A DNA stretch of 64,000 bases from Gilliamella sp. Choc5-1 (lineage in GTDB: Bacteria; Pseudomonadota; Gammaproteobacteria; Enterobacterales; Orbaceae), in assembly GCF_001690595.1 (NCBI RefSeq), contig NZ_LZHH01000046.1, forward strand, positions 33,096 to 97,095, written 5' to 3'. Both the position numbers and the translations under genes were made by a program. Of the stretch, positions 41,233 to 51,402 are shown one piece after another. Below the pieces are notes generated by a model. That model worked only from the letters and a program-made list of their open reading frames with translations, was not told where the DNA came from and made no database searches. Each line of letters begins with the position of its first letter. The first letter of the stretch is position 1.

Positions 41233-42522
41233 TTATAGGTTATCAAAAAATTCTTCTTTTGACACTTTTTTACCATTTACGTTAACTTCGTCGCTGTCTT
41301 TGGTTAGACTAACATCTGAATAAATACCATCGGTTTTACCATTGCTTAATGCTAAAAATGGGGAATTATGGACAAGGAAGCCTGACATTTGTTGTATGTT
41401 TTGCTTTTCTTCAGCAATTTGTGAAGTTATATCATTGGTATCAGGAGACTTAATTTGTGCTGATAAACGAGCTAATACGTCAAATGGTGCTTCAAGCTTG
41501 AATTTTAGCGCGTTAATTTTTTCGTAATCTTCTTTATCAAGGACTTCACTATTAAAATCAGAGATATCAAACATTAGGTTAGCATTAATATCGCCACTAG
41601 ATGTTTGCCAATTGAATTTGTTTAATGAAAATCTGATATTATGTTTTTTGTCGATATCATCTAAGTCAGAATCAGGGTAGTTCATGCCTATTTGATAAGT
41701 AAATAGTTGTTTATCAAATCCTTGGAAATCAAAATCTAACGAAACGGTTCCCAAATTGTGTTGACCATAAATAATTGAATCAATATGACTAGAAAGCGAC
41801 CCCTCAACTGTATTTGTGTCGCTATTTAAATTAGCATTCTGATTCATAACGAATTTATTAACCACCACCAAAGTAGGATCAGCTCTAAATAATTGGAAAT
41901 GGTTAAATGAAAACTTATCGATCTCTATTTTAGATCTAATGTCCTTACCACTAGTATACCCGCTAAAGGTGTAACTACCTTTGCCAAGAGACAATGTACC
42001 ATTGAGAATTGGAATTTCGTTTTGCCCGACCTTGATGGCTTTGTTTTTTAACTTAACAGTGAGATATTTGCCATAACTCATACCAACATGCCCAGTAATA
42101 AATGGCTGATTACTGGCTAATTTCCAAAGTTGTGGGCTGATTTGTTCACTCATTTCGTATTCTAACCACGCCATTTGTGGAGCGAATGTCCCTTCAGCAA
42201 GAGCCACAATAGGGAAAGGGCCATGGTGGATGGTGACATTGTCATCAAATAGCGTTGTTGGGGTTGCGTCTTCACCATAAAACGAATTGTTTTCTGACGC
42301 TGTTACAGTTAGGTGTAATTTAGTTGAGAAAATTCCCTTTTCATAATGACTTTTGGTAATAGAAAATGTTAAGTTCTTTTCAAGTTGATTGGCTTTGTTG
42401 TTGATTAGTGCTAATTGGTTGTCAATATCTCTTTCAATTATGTTACCCGTGTACCATGCCGTACCAACATAAGCGATTCCTAATACGGCAACGATTCCTA
42501 TAGCTAAAGTTGTTTTTTTCAT
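41233..42522 (-). CDS. YdgA-family (DUF945) protein, paralogue 3
   Basis: 429 residues, shorter in the middle than the others but with the same N-terminal anchor, HHGPFPIVAL and VNGKKV end. It starts 29 bp after the mfd stop on the same strand and probably shares its transcript. The near-identical N-termini of paralogues 2 and 3 point to recent duplication or gene conversion. Confidence 0.85.
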   Translation of the reverse strand: MKKTTLAIGIVAVLGIAYVGTAWYTGNIIERDIDNQLALINNKANQLEKNLTFSITKSHYEKGIFSTKLHLTVTASENNSFYGEDATPTTLFDDNVTIHHGPFPIVALAEGTFAPQMAWLEYEMSEQISPQLWKLASNQPFITGHVGMSYGKYLTVKLKNKAIKVGQNEIPILNGTLSLGKGSYTFSGYTSGKDIRSKIEIDKFSFNHFQLFRADPTLVVVNKFVMNQNANLNSDTNTVEGSLSSHIDSIIYGQHNLGTVSLDFDFQGFDKQLFTYQIGMNYPDSDLDDIDKKHNIRFSLNKFNWQTSSGDINANLMFDISDFNSEVLDKEDYEKINALKFKLEAPFDVLARLSAQIKSPDTNDITSQIAEEKQNIQQMSGFLVHNSPFLALSNGKTDGIYSDVSLTKDSDEVNVNGKKVSKEEFFDNL

Positions 42523-42551
42523 TTTCGTTCTCTTAGTTATATTTTAAATTA

Positions 42552-45500
42552 TCATTCTTGATGCTTTGCAAAATTAGCCAACAAATTTTTAATATATTCA
42601 ATACGTTCATTTCGTTGTAATTCTGATTTTTGTAATTTTAATCGATTTGAGCTTTCTAGGCGATAATTTTTGGGTTCTTTTTGTATTATTTCAATTAAAT
42701 AATCAACTGACACTTTATTATTACTGCCAAATTCAATATAACCGCCTTTTTCGCCAAATTCGATTTTAGTAATACCTAGTTGATTTGCATGATAGCGGAT
42801 TTTGGTTGTTTCTAACAAAAATAGTACCGCATCAGGTAATTGTCCAAAGCGATCACGCATTTCAACTTGAATGTCGGTGAGCTCATCAAGGCTATCAACG
42901 CTAGCAATGCGTTTATAAAGCGATAGCCGTGTGTTGACATCAGGAATAAAGTCATCGGGAATTAATGTTGGTAATCGTAATTCTACTTCGGTTTGTTGGC
43001 TATTAAGTAACGATTCTAGTGTTGGCTCTTTGCCTTCTTTTAGTGATTTGACGGCCTCATCAAGTAGCTCAATATAAAGGTTAAAGCCAATGGTCTCAAT
43101 TTGACCGCTTTGATCGCTGCCTAATAACTCCCCAGCACCTCGAATTTCAAGATCGTGTGTGGCTAGAGCAAAACCTGCACCTAAATCTTCAAGTGAGGCA
43201 ATTGCTTCTAGGCGTTTTTTGGCATCTTTAGTGAGTAATTTAGGATGTGGCGTTAATAAATAAGCATAGGCTTGATGGTAAGAACGTCCAACTCGCCCCC
43301 TGAGTTGATGTAACTGAGCTAAACCAAATTTATCGGCACGATCAATAATAATGGTATTAGCGTTAGGAATGTCGATACCCGTTTCAACAATGGTAGTACA
43401 AACAAGTATGTTAAAGCGTTGATGATGAAAGTCATTCATCACACGTTCTAAATCGCGTTCATGCATTTGCCCATGTCCAATGGTAATGCGTGCTTCGGGC
43501 ACCAGCTCTGCCAGTTTTTCGCTTACTTTTTCGATATCAGAAATATCATTGTGTAAGTAATAAATCTGACCACCACGTAAAATTTCACGCAAAATGGCTT
43601 CTCTAATCACGAGATCATCATATTCTCTAACAAAGGTTTTCACTGCTAAACGGCGAGCTGGAGGGGTCGCAATAATAGAAAGATCCCGCATACCACTCAT
43701 TGCCATGTTGAGGGTTCTTGGAATTGGCGTTGCGGTTAGTGTTAGAATATCAATGTTTGCTCGCATTGCTTTAATTCGTTCTTTTTGGCGGACGCCAAAA
43801 CGATGTTCTTCATCAACAATCAACAGGCCTAAATCTTTCCATTTGATATCTTCTTGTAACAATTTATGTGTGCCAATTACAATATCAATTTTGCCTTCAC
43901 CAAGAGCTTCTATAATACTTTTTTGTTGTTTGGCGGTTTTGAATCGAGACAGGCTTTCTATGCGAATTGGCCAGTTTGCAAAGCGATCACAAAAGCTTTC
44001 GTAATGTTGTTCTGCAAGTAAAGTTGTAGGAACTAAAACTGCTGTTTGTTTATGATTAATAACGGCTAAAAAAGCAGCTCGGATCGCTACTTCTGTTTTA
44101 CCAAATCCAACATCACCACAGACTAATCTATCCATGGCATAAGGAGAGCACATATCGCCAATTACTGTCCCAATGGCATTTTGTTGATCATCAGTTTCTT
44201 GATAAGGGAACCCTTGGCAAAATAGTTCATACTGCTCTCGGTCTTGTTTAAATTCAAATCCGGGTTTACTTTCACGTTCAGCGTAAATATCTAGTAATTC
44301 AGCTGCAACATCTCGTACTTTTTCGGCCGCTTTTTGCCGTGCTTTACTCCAAGCATCAGTACCTAATTTATTCAATGGTGCGTTTTCTTCATCGCCACCA
44401 GAATAACGGCTAATTAGATTTAATGATGAAACAGGAACATAAAGCTTGGTGTCATTGGCATATAATAGAATAAGATATTCAGCCGTAATCCCACCTGTTT
44501 CTAATGTGGTAAGTCCTGCATATCGACCAACGCCATGTTCTAAATGGACAACGGGTTTGCCGGGTGTTAGCTCAGCTAAACTACGAATAAGTGAATCAGT
44601 ATTGATAGCTTGTTTATTTTCTTTTTTGCGACGAACTACTCGTCGTCCTAATAGCTCATTTTCAGTAATAAAGGCAAAATTATCTTGCTGATTGATAAAG
44701 CCTTGTTCACTAGCTCCAACGATTAAATAAAATCGGCTATCACTGTTTTTTCGTTCATCAAGTAAATTGATGGTAGTGGGATGAATACGAATTCGTCCAA
44801 GAATTTCTTGTAAAGCCTCTTTGCGTCCTTCTGATTCAACCGAAAAGATGATTGTTCCTGCAAAATTTTCAACAAATTTTTGAAATTGTAAATAAGGATC
44901 TTTTTGTTGGATCTCAATAGCAATATTAGGTAATGCTACATAAGGCAAATTAACGTTTTTATTTGATTCAGTCGTTATTGCATGCGATAAAACCATTCTT
45001 GGGTAGTTTTTGAAATTGGCAAAAATCTCGTCAGTTTTAGACCAAATAACATTTGGTGCAAGTAATGGTCGCATAGGATCGACTTTGCGGCTTTCATAAC
45101 GTTGGGTAATATCTTGCCAATATTTGTTAGCATATTGCTCAATATTAACTGTATTGATAATTAAGCTATTTGTTAAAAAATAAGAAAATAGAGGTGTTAA
45201 TGGTTCGTTAAAAAACAGTGCTTGCCAATATTCAATACCGGTTGGCAAAATATTTTTACTAACTTGTTGATAGATGCTTTCTGAGTCTAATCTAACCTCA
45301 AATTGTTCTCGCCATTGACTACGAAACAACTCAATAGCTGTTTTATCGAAAGGAAACTCATGGGCTGGTAGCAATTGTATTTCAGCAATTTCACCAAAGG
45401 TACGTTGAGTTTCGACATCAAAAGTACGGATACTGTCGATTTCATCATCAAAAAAATCGATGCGATAAGGCTTATCACTGCCCATGGGGTAGATATCAAA

Positions 45501-46010
45501 AAGTGCTCCACGAGTAGCATATTCGCCATGCTCCATAACTTGGCTGACTGAACGATAGCCAGCATTTTCAAGTTGTAGGCGTAAATGTTCTCGGCTAATT
45601 TGTAAGCCTTTTTTCATCATAAAAACATGTCCACCCAAATAACTTTGTGGACAGACTTTTTGCATTAAGGTATTAATGGGTAAAATTAACGCCCCTTTGG
45701 TTAAATGTCCAAGATGATAAAGGCAAGATAAGCGTTCTGATACGATATCTTGATGAGGAGAAAAGCTGTCATAAGGCAATGTTTCCCAATCTGGAAAGAT
45801 AATAGAAGGGAAGGATGTAAACTGCTTTAGTTCTTCATGAATGCGCGAAGTTTGTTGCATATCATCAGTGACAATCACAACTATACCTTCATGTGCATCT
45901 ATAGCTTGAGCGCAAAATTGTGATAAGGAAGAGCCAACTAGCTGCCCAATTTGCTTTACTTCACCTGATTTTTGAGGAATTAAGTTTGAAATATTAACTG
46001 TTTTAGACAT
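42552..46010 (-). CDS. mfd: transcription-repair coupling factor Mfd
   Basis: 1152 residues, the size of E. coli Mfd (1148). The N-terminal UvrB-like region, the RNA polymerase interaction domain (TPGKPVVHLEHGVGRYAG), and the RecG-like translocase with GDVGFGKTEVA (Walker A), DEEHRFGVRQKE (box II) and TLTATPIPRTL are all present. It removes stalled polymerase and recruits UvrA. It is divergent from lolC. Confidence 0.97.
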   Translation of the reverse strand: MSKTVNISNLIPQKSGEVKQIGQLVGSSLSQFCAQAIDAHEGIVVIVTDDMQQTSRIHEELKQFTSFPSIIFPDWETLPYDSFSPHQDIVSERLSCLYHLGHLTKGALILPINTLMQKVCPQSYLGGHVFMMKKGLQISREHLRLQLENAGYRSVSQVMEHGEYATRGALFDIYPMGSDKPYRIDFFDDEIDSIRTFDVETQRTFGEIAEIQLLPAHEFPFDKTAIELFRSQWREQFEVRLDSESIYQQVSKNILPTGIEYWQALFFNEPLTPLFSYFLTNSLIINTVNIEQYANKYWQDITQRYESRKVDPMRPLLAPNVIWSKTDEIFANFKNYPRMVLSHAITTESNKNVNLPYVALPNIAIEIQQKDPYLQFQKFVENFAGTIIFSVESEGRKEALQEILGRIRIHPTTINLLDERKNSDSRFYLIVGASEQGFINQQDNFAFITENELLGRRVVRRKKENKQAINTDSLIRSLAELTPGKPVVHLEHGVGRYAGLTTLETGGITAEYLILLYANDTKLYVPVSSLNLISRYSGGDEENAPLNKLGTDAWSKARQKAAEKVRDVAAELLDIYAERESKPGFEFKQDREQYELFCQGFPYQETDDQQNAIGTVIGDMCSPYAMDRLVCGDVGFGKTEVAIRAAFLAVINHKQTAVLVPTTLLAEQHYESFCDRFANWPIRIESLSRFKTAKQQKSIIEALGEGKIDIVIGTHKLLQEDIKWKDLGLLIVDEEHRFGVRQKERIKAMRANIDILTLTATPIPRTLNMAMSGMRDLSIIATPPARRLAVKTFVREYDDLVIREAILREILRGGQIYYLHNDISDIEKVSEKLAELVPEARITIGHGQMHERDLERVMNDFHHQRFNILVCTTIVETGIDIPNANTIIIDRADKFGLAQLHQLRGRVGRSYHQAYAYLLTPHPKLLTKDAKKRLEAIASLEDLGAGFALATHDLEIRGAGELLGSDQSGQIETIGFNLYIELLDEAVKSLKEGKEPTLESLLNSQQTEVELRLPTLIPDDFIPDVNTRLSLYKRIASVDSLDELTDIQVEMRDRFGQLPDAVLFLLETTKIRYHANQLGITKIEFGEKGGYIEFGSNNKVSVDYLIEIIQKEPKNYRLESSNRLKLQKSELQRNERIEYIKNLLANFAKHQE

Positions 46011-46126
46011 GATGAGTTCGTTGATGTCGCTGAAAATTTATTGTCAGATTATAACGTAAGTATGAGGTTGTTTTCTATAACTGTTTAATCCTGTATGATA
46101 AGCACCTTGCATTTAACTAGCAAAAC

Positions 46127-46160
46127 TTTGTAAAAAAGTTTCAGGTAATATATACGTTTA
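46127..46160 (+). repeat. dispersed motif, copy C, overlapping the lolC start
   Basis: Carries the core TTTGTNAAAAANWTTCAGG, followed by TATACGTTT and the lolC ATG. It is the only copy whose end is a real start codon; copy E at 58090 has the same ACGTTTATG but is followed by a stop. Confidence 0.6.
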
Positions 46161-47371
46161 TGTCAAAAATATTTCGTCCATTAGTATTTTTTATTGGTTT
46201 GCGCTATGTATACGGGCAAAAAACAGATGGGTTTGGTCGCTTTGTGTCATGGTTGTCGATGATTGGGATTATGTTAGGTTCAATTGGTCTAATTGTGGTC
46301 TTATCAGTCATGAACGGGCTTGAAGATCAGATGCAAAGTAGTATTTTAAAGTTTTTACCTCAAGCCCAGATCACAACACCACAAGGTAGGATAGATCCTA
46401 AGGTCATTACTCGTGAGCAATTTAATCAGATTCAAGGTGTTAATCGTATTAGTTCTTTGGTGTCGAGTGATGTGGTTTTGCAAAGTGAGCAAAGTATCAC
46501 TGTAAGCACACTAATGGGCATTAACCCAGAAGATGATGATCCTATTAATGATTATATCTATAGTGGATCGCTATTAGATCTTCAAGCAGGGCAGTACAAT
46601 GTTATCATAGGGCAAACGTTAGCTAATCAATTAGGTGTAACCGTTGGTGATAAAATACGTTTAATGGTAACAGATGCAAGTCAAATTACCCCAGTTGGGC
46701 GTATACCTTCCCAACGTTTATTTAATATTGTAGGACTGTTTACGGTTAACCACGATATCAATCAAACGCTTATTTATGTCAATCAATCTGACGCTAAAAA
46801 CTTATTACGTTATCCTCCTAATATGATTAGCAGTTGGCGTCTATTTTTAGATAAACCACTGGATATTGCCTCGATAACTAACACCCCATTACCTGAAGGA
46901 TTAGTCTTTAAAGATTGGCGAGCTAAACGAGGTGAATTATTTCAAGCCATTAAAATGGAAAAAAATGTCATGGGATTACTCATTAGTCTGATTGTGATTG
47001 TTGCGGCTTTTAACATTATTACTTCATTAAGCTTGTTGGTGATGGAAAAGCAAGGCGAAGTCGCTATTTTAAAAACACAAGGTCTGTCTCGCTTTAAAAT
47101 TATGTTAATTTTTATTATTCAAGGTGCAAGTTCAGGAATAATTGGCACGTTATTAGGTAGCGCCTTAGGACTGTTACTTGCTATTAACTTAAACGAAATC
47201 ATGCAATTGTTAGGTTTATCTTTAGCTGGTATCTTGCTACCTTCATTGGTTGAACCATCGCAAATTATTTTAATTATTATTGGATTGCTTATGTTATCGC
47301 TAATTTCAACTCTTTATCCTGCATATCGTGCAGCCAATATTCAACCTGCCGAGGCTTTACGTTATGAATAA
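46160..47371 (+). CDS. lolC: lipoprotein-releasing ABC transporter, permease LolC
   Basis: 403 residues (E. coli LolC 399). Segments [31 protein letters not shown] and RIPSQRLFN follow LolC, with the Hook-type periplasmic domain and four helices. With LolD and LolE it extracts lipoproteins from the inner membrane and passes them to LolA. The Shine-Dalgarno is weak: AGG lies 15 bases upstream, inside the dispersed motif. Confidence 0.93.
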   Translation: MSKIFRPLVFFIGLRYVYGQKTDGFGRFVSWLSMIGIMLGSIGLIVVLSVMNGLEDQMQSSILKFLPQAQITTPQGRIDPKVITREQFNQIQGVNRISSLVSSDVVLQSEQSITVSTLMGINPEDDDPINDYIYSGSLLDLQAGQYNVIIGQTLANQLGVTVGDKIRLMVTDASQITPVGRIPSQRLFNIVGLFTVNHDINQTLIYVNQSDAKNLLRYPPNMISSWRLFLDKPLDIASITNTPLPEGLVFKDWRAKRGELFQAIKMEKNVMGLLISLIVIVAAFNIITSLSLLVMEKQGEVAILKTQGLSRFKIMLIFIIQGASSGIIGTLLGSALGLLLAINLNEIMQLLGLSLAGILLPSLVEPSQIILIIIGLLMLSLISTLYPAYRAANIQPAEALRYE

Positions 47372-48068
47372 TTCACAAATATTACTAAGTGCCAAAAATC
47401 TTTATAAAACTTATAACGAAGGTAAAATGGTGACCGAGGTTTTAAAAAATGTCTCGTTTGATATTTATTCACAATCATTACTCGCCATTATAGGTAGTTC
47501 AGGATCAGGTAAAAGCACTTTACTGCATTTGCTTGGTGGCTTAGATAATCCCACATCTGGCGAAATTATTTTTAAATCACATCAGTTAAATCAATTATCT
47601 GAACAAGAAAAGGCACGTCTACGCAATCAAGAAATTGGTTTTGTTTATCAATTTCACCACCTATTGCCTGACTTTACCGCACTTGAAAATGTAGCGATGC
47701 CACTATTAATTGGCGGCGTTTTACCCAACGAAGCTAAAAAACGGGCTATGGCAATGCTAGAGTCGGTTAATTTAGTCAAACGAGTAAATCATCGTCCTTC
47801 CGAGCTTTCTGGTGGAGAACGCCAACGAGTGGCAATAGGGCGTGCATTAATTAATAACCCCGCTTTAGTAATGGCTGATGAGCCAACAGGTAACCTTGAT
47901 AAATCAACAGCCGATTCTATTTTTGAGCTACTGATTAAATTAAATCGTGAACACGGAACTGCGTTTTTGGTTGTTACACATGATCTTGAGCTTGCCAATA
48001 AACTTGATAAACAAATGGTGATGAGAGATGGTCAACTTTCTGATAGCGCATCATCAGATAACAATTAA
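47364..48068 (+). CDS. lolD: lipoprotein-releasing ABC transporter, ATPase LolD
   Basis: 234 residues from the ATG at 47364, which overlaps the end of lolC by 8 bp and fits the 233 residues of E. coli LolD. Walker A (GSSGSGKST), signature [15 protein letters not shown], Walker B ([12 protein letters not shown]) and the H-loop (VVTHD) are all present. Confidence 0.96.
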   Translation: MNNSQILLSAKNLYKTYNEGKMVTEVLKNVSFDIYSQSLLAIIGSSGSGKSTLLHLLGGLDNPTSGEIIFKSHQLNQLSEQEKARLRNQEIGFVYQFHHLLPDFTALENVAMPLLIGGVLPNEAKKRAMAMLESVNLVKRVNHRPSELSGGERQRVAIGRALINNPALVMADEPTGNLDKSTADSIFELLIKLNREHGTAFLVVTHDLELANKLDKQMVMRDGQLSDSASSDNN

Positions 48069-48080
48069 TGGATAATTAAT

Positions 48081-49319
48081 ATGAATTTATCTTTAATTAC
48101 CGCCATAAAATTTCGAAAAGGGCGTCGCAAAAGTGGTATGGTGTCGTTAATTTCGATTATCTCAACACTCAGCATTGCTATTGGTATTGTGGCATTAATT
48201 ATTGGCTTAAGTGCCATGAATGGCTTTGAGCGTGAATTACACAATCGAGTGTTATCGGTAGTGCCACATGGACAATTCTATCCAGAGTACGGCAATTTAG
48301 ATAATTGGCAACACGTTCAACAAGAACTTAAAAACAATAGTAATATTGTATCAGCCTTACCATTTGTTAATTTTACTGGATTAATTGAAAACGGTAGCAA
48401 ACTTGGTGCTGTGCAAGTACAGGGTCTTGACCCTGAACAAGAAATGCAAATCAGTTCACTACCGAATTATGTACTGAATAATAAATGGCAAGATTTTAAG
48501 CCCGATAACCAACAAATTATTATTGGAGCAGGGCTTGCTAAAAATTTATCAGTGAGAGAAGGGGGATGGGTTTCTTTATTAATTCCTGTTTCGAGTAGTC
48601 CAAATCAACTCAAACCACCTAAAAGAGTCCGTTTGCAAGTAGTAGGGATTTTAGAATTAAGTGGCAGCTTGAGTAATAACATGGCTTTAATTCCATTAAC
48701 AGATGCACAGAAATTACTAAATATGGGCGATAGCGTTACAGGTATTATGGTAAATGTAAAAGACGTTTATCAATCCAATAACCTTATTGGTCAAGCAGCA
48801 TTAGGGCTTGACGAAGATCTATTATTTAATAGTTGGGAACAGACGTTTGGCTTTATGTATCGTGATATTCAAATGATTAGGCAAATCATGTATCTGGCCA
48901 TGATTGTAGTGATTGGCGTGGCCTGTTTTAATATTGTATCCACTTTAGTCATTGCCGTAAAAGATAAACAGCGTGATATTGCCATATTAAAGACCCTAGG
49001 CGCAACTAATCGTTTAATCAAACATATTTTTATATGGTATGGAGTGATTTCAGGGTTAATTGGCAGTCTAATTGGAGTTATTTTAGGCGTAATACTGTCA
49101 TGGCAACTTTCTAACATCATGGGCTTTATTGAGTCATTAATGGGACATAAAATCTTAAATAGCAATATCTATTTTATTGATTTTTTACCATCCGAAATTC
49201 ATCTGTTTGATGTGGTCATTGTGTTTATTACTGCCATGTTACTAAGCTTAATTGCTAGCTACTATCCTGCTAAACGGGCTTGCAAAATCGAACCTGCACG
49301 GATTTTAAATAGCTTTTAG
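48081..49319 (+). CDS. lolE: lipoprotein-releasing ABC transporter, permease LolE
   Basis: 412 residues (E. coli LolE 414). The N-terminal ITAIKFRKGRRKSGMVSLIS and the C-terminal YPAKRACKIEPARIL match LolE. It pairs with LolC, 12 bp after lolD. The operon ends at a strong hairpin. Confidence 0.95.
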   Translation: MNLSLITAIKFRKGRRKSGMVSLISIISTLSIAIGIVALIIGLSAMNGFERELHNRVLSVVPHGQFYPEYGNLDNWQHVQQELKNNSNIVSALPFVNFTGLIENGSKLGAVQVQGLDPEQEMQISSLPNYVLNNKWQDFKPDNQQIIIGAGLAKNLSVREGGWVSLLIPVSSSPNQLKPPKRVRLQVVGILELSGSLSNNMALIPLTDAQKLLNMGDSVTGIMVNVKDVYQSNNLIGQAALGLDEDLLFNSWEQTFGFMYRDIQMIRQIMYLAMIVVIGVACFNIVSTLVIAVKDKQRDIAILKTLGATNRLIKHIFIWYGVISGLIGSLIGVILGVILSWQLSNIMGFIESLMGHKILNSNIYFIDFLPSEIHLFDVVIVFITAMLLSLIASYYPAKRACKIEPARILNSF

Positions 49320-49335
49320 TTGTATCGATTTTGCA

Positions 49336-49373
49336 TAAAAAAGGCGCGGTTTGATGATAATCAGCGCCTTTTT
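49336..49373. terminator. bidirectional terminator between lolE and the rhomboid gene
   Basis: Stem AAAAAGGCGC / GCGCCTTTTT with a 16-nt loop; A and T tracts on both sides serve both converging genes. Confidence 0.9.
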
Positions 49374-49377
49374 ATTG

Positions 49378-50109
49378 CTAATAATAGATGTAATAACTAC
49401 TTGGCAAAGCATAGTGCATATATTGCGCATAAATCCCCAATATTGTTACAACAAATACAAGGCTAATCACAAGTAAACTTAGTTTACTTGGATATTTGAA
49501 TATTTTAAGACATAAACAAACCGCTCCACCAAGCACAAACCCAGCACAAGCACCACCAATATGCGCCATATTATCAATTGAAGGCAATAACCCTATCCCA
49601 GCGGTTAACACTAAACTAATTAGCATTGCTTTAACGGGCATTTCTTGTATATTGGTTTTAAACACCGAACAATAAGCTAACAATGCGGTAATAATACCTA
49701 AAATTGCTCCTGATGCCCCACAGCTGATTACATTTTGACTGATAGTCGCAATATCGCTCGATAAGCTTCCTATTATGCCTGAAAGGAAATAAATACCAAT
49801 AAAAGCAAGGCTAGGAATGCGCTGTTCTAAAATCGGTCCTGTACTCCATAAAGCGAGCATGTTCATCGCTAAATGTGTTACACTGACATGCATAAATAAA
49901 TTGGTAAACATGCGCCAATACTGGCCAGAAAAAGTTAACTCCGCCATATCGGCGCCCCAATTAATCAAAAAACGGTTTTCATAAAGTGACGAAAAACCAT
50001 CACTATCAAGCATCCTAAAGGCAAAAAAACATAGAATATTAATGACCACTAGTGTCGTGGTAATTTTAGATTGACTAGCGTAATATTTGATATCATTTAA
50101 CGTACTCAT
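49378..50109 (-). CDS. rhomboid-family intramembrane serine protease
   Basis: 243 residues, six or seven helices. Catalytic Ser133 lies in GASGA and His183 in NMAHIGG; the Trp-Arg segment (YWRMFTNLFMH) of the first loop is typical. By family it cleaves membrane proteins within the bilayer. It is not GlpG by context (no glpR nearby). It is followed upstream by an acetyltransferase gene in the same orientation. Confidence 0.85.
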   Translation of the reverse strand: MSTLNDIKYYASQSKITTTLVVINILCFFAFRMLDSDGFSSLYENRFLINWGADMAELTFSGQYWRMFTNLFMHVSVTHLAMNMLALWSTGPILEQRIPSLAFIGIYFLSGIIGSLSSDIATISQNVISCGASGAILGIITALLAYCSVFKTNIQEMPVKAMLISLVLTAGIGLLPSIDNMAHIGGACAGFVLGGAVCLCLKIFKYPSKLSLLVISLVFVVTILGIYAQYMHYALPSSYYIYY

Positions 50110-50155
50110 TAAAAAGGTCCTTTTTAGTGTTAAATTGTATTGACAAAGCGATTGG

Positions 50156-50650
50156 TTAATCTAGCCGTTTGCCTAGTATCACCAAATCACGCTGAATATT
50201 GTCAAGCTCCGCAACATTTGGAAACAAGCCCCATTGTTGATACTGCATTTTTTTAAATAGATTGATACTAGGCGTGTTATGACCAAACACATAACTCAGT
50301 ATGGTTTGTATGCCTGCTTGCTTAGCAAACTGCTCAATACGGTTAATCATAAACTGCCCAATTTGCTTACCCCGATAATCTTGATGAAGATACAAGCTGA
50401 TTTCAACGGTTTTATTATAGGCAGGGCGACCATAAAATGAAGATAAACTTATCCAACCACAAGGCTTATCTTGATAGTTTATTAGCCAAAGTGGGCGGTT
50501 TTGTGGGTTATGCTGATTAAACCAATCTAATTTACTTTCAACAGAAACAGGCTGAGTATCAGCAGTAACTTGTCGGCTAGCAATAGTTGAGTTATAAACA
50601 TCGACAATAAATGACAAATCTTCTAATGTAGCATCGTGGTAAGTGATCAT
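50156..50650 (-). CDS. GNAT acetyltransferase, phosphinothricin/MnaT-like
   Basis: 164 residues. The N-terminal ATLEDLSFIVDVYNSTI and the acetyl-CoA loop DYRGKQIGQFMI near residue 95 are those of the YncA/MnaT and phosphinothricin acetyltransferase group, with FYGRPAYNKTVEISLYL ahead of it. It acetylates an amino acid or similar amine; the substrate is inferred from family. Confidence 0.78.
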   Translation of the reverse strand: MITYHDATLEDLSFIVDVYNSTIASRQVTADTQPVSVESKLDWFNQHNPQNRPLWLINYQDKPCGWISLSSFYGRPAYNKTVEISLYLHQDYRGKQIGQFMINRIEQFAKQAGIQTILSYVFGHNTPSINLFKKMQYQQWGLFPNVAELDNIQRDLVILGKRLD

Positions 50651-50933
50651 CTTCTTTGTAGTAAGTAATTAAAAGGAGGATTATTGTAATTTTATTATGG
50701 GTTATAGGCAATAAGGGATATTTTGATTAAAAAACAAACAAAAAATAATGATTTTTGTCTCAAAAAAATTTCAATAAAATCAATATCTTTTCTGACTGAT
50801 TTTTATGTATTAAAAATAGTTATTTTATTCGTTTTTTGTTTAAAAAATACACTTGATTTTTTCTTAAATCGGCGGTTATATATACAGTGATAAGCATTGG
50901 GCTTGTCGCTTATTTAATTTGGAGGGTCTTAGA

Positions 50934-51140
50934 ATGGTACACAAATTTGCTCCATATGGTAGTGATGTTTCGTCAGGCACTTATAAATGCGCTGACTGTG
51001 GCTATATTTATTCAAACCAAAGTAAGAAATCGTTACCTCCTTGCCCTGATTATAATAAAAAACCGCATAGCAAAAATGGTTGGTATATTATGACTGGACA
51101 GGGTGATTCTGTTAAAGATCCGCATCCACATAAAAAGTGA
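50934..51140 (+). CDS. small zinc-ribbon-like protein
   Basis: 68 residues from the ATG at 50934, with GGAGGG just upstream; a TTG at 50919 is rejected. It has a CxxC pair (YKCADCGYIY) and a third Cys in PPCPDY, where a complete zinc ribbon would have a second CxxC; the fourth ligand may be missing or replaced. The leader contains an inverted ATAAGC/GCTTAT pair (about 50890-50912). Function unknown; the short basic chain could be a stress or RNA-associated protein. Confidence 0.65.
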   Translation: MVHKFAPYGSDVSSGTYKCADCGYIYSNQSKKSLPPCPDYNKKPHSKNGWYIMTGQGDSVKDPHPHKK

Positions 51141-51161
51141 TTTTAGTTTGTTAATGCAATT

Positions 51162-51187
51162 AAAGGCAGCCATTAGGTTGCCTTTTT
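51162..51187 (+). terminator. terminator after the zinc-ribbon gene
   Basis: 10-bp stem AAAGGCAGCC / GGTTGCCTTT (one G-T pair), loop ATTA, then T tract. Copy D of the dispersed repeat begins right behind it. Confidence 0.85.
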
Positions 51188-51188
51188 T

Positions 51189-51285
51189 GATTATATTTTT
51201 GTAAAAAATATTCAGGAATCTATACCGTTTAAAACTTAAAAAACGGGAAAAAGTGATATATGCTTTAATTGATACACTAATTAAT
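51189..51285 (+). repeat. dispersed intergenic repeat, copy D
   Basis: Nearly identical to 9701-9798 over about 95 bp. It holds the core TTTGTNAAAAANWTTCAGG and then TCTATACCGTTTAAA. No plus-strand gene follows it. Confidence 0.7.
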
Positions 51286-51402
51286 CATTAACATTCAATA
51301 GGTTAAATTTAAAAAGGAGATGCCTTGTGTATTTTTGAGTTTTGTTACTTACACTTAATTTGATATTAACCTACGCAATAGGTTTATCTACTGCGTAGCT
51401 GC

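Noticed and set aside
43594..44004. 136-codon plus-strand ORF inside mfd
   Set aside because: It is the antisense shadow of conserved mfd helicase motifs with no ribosome site.
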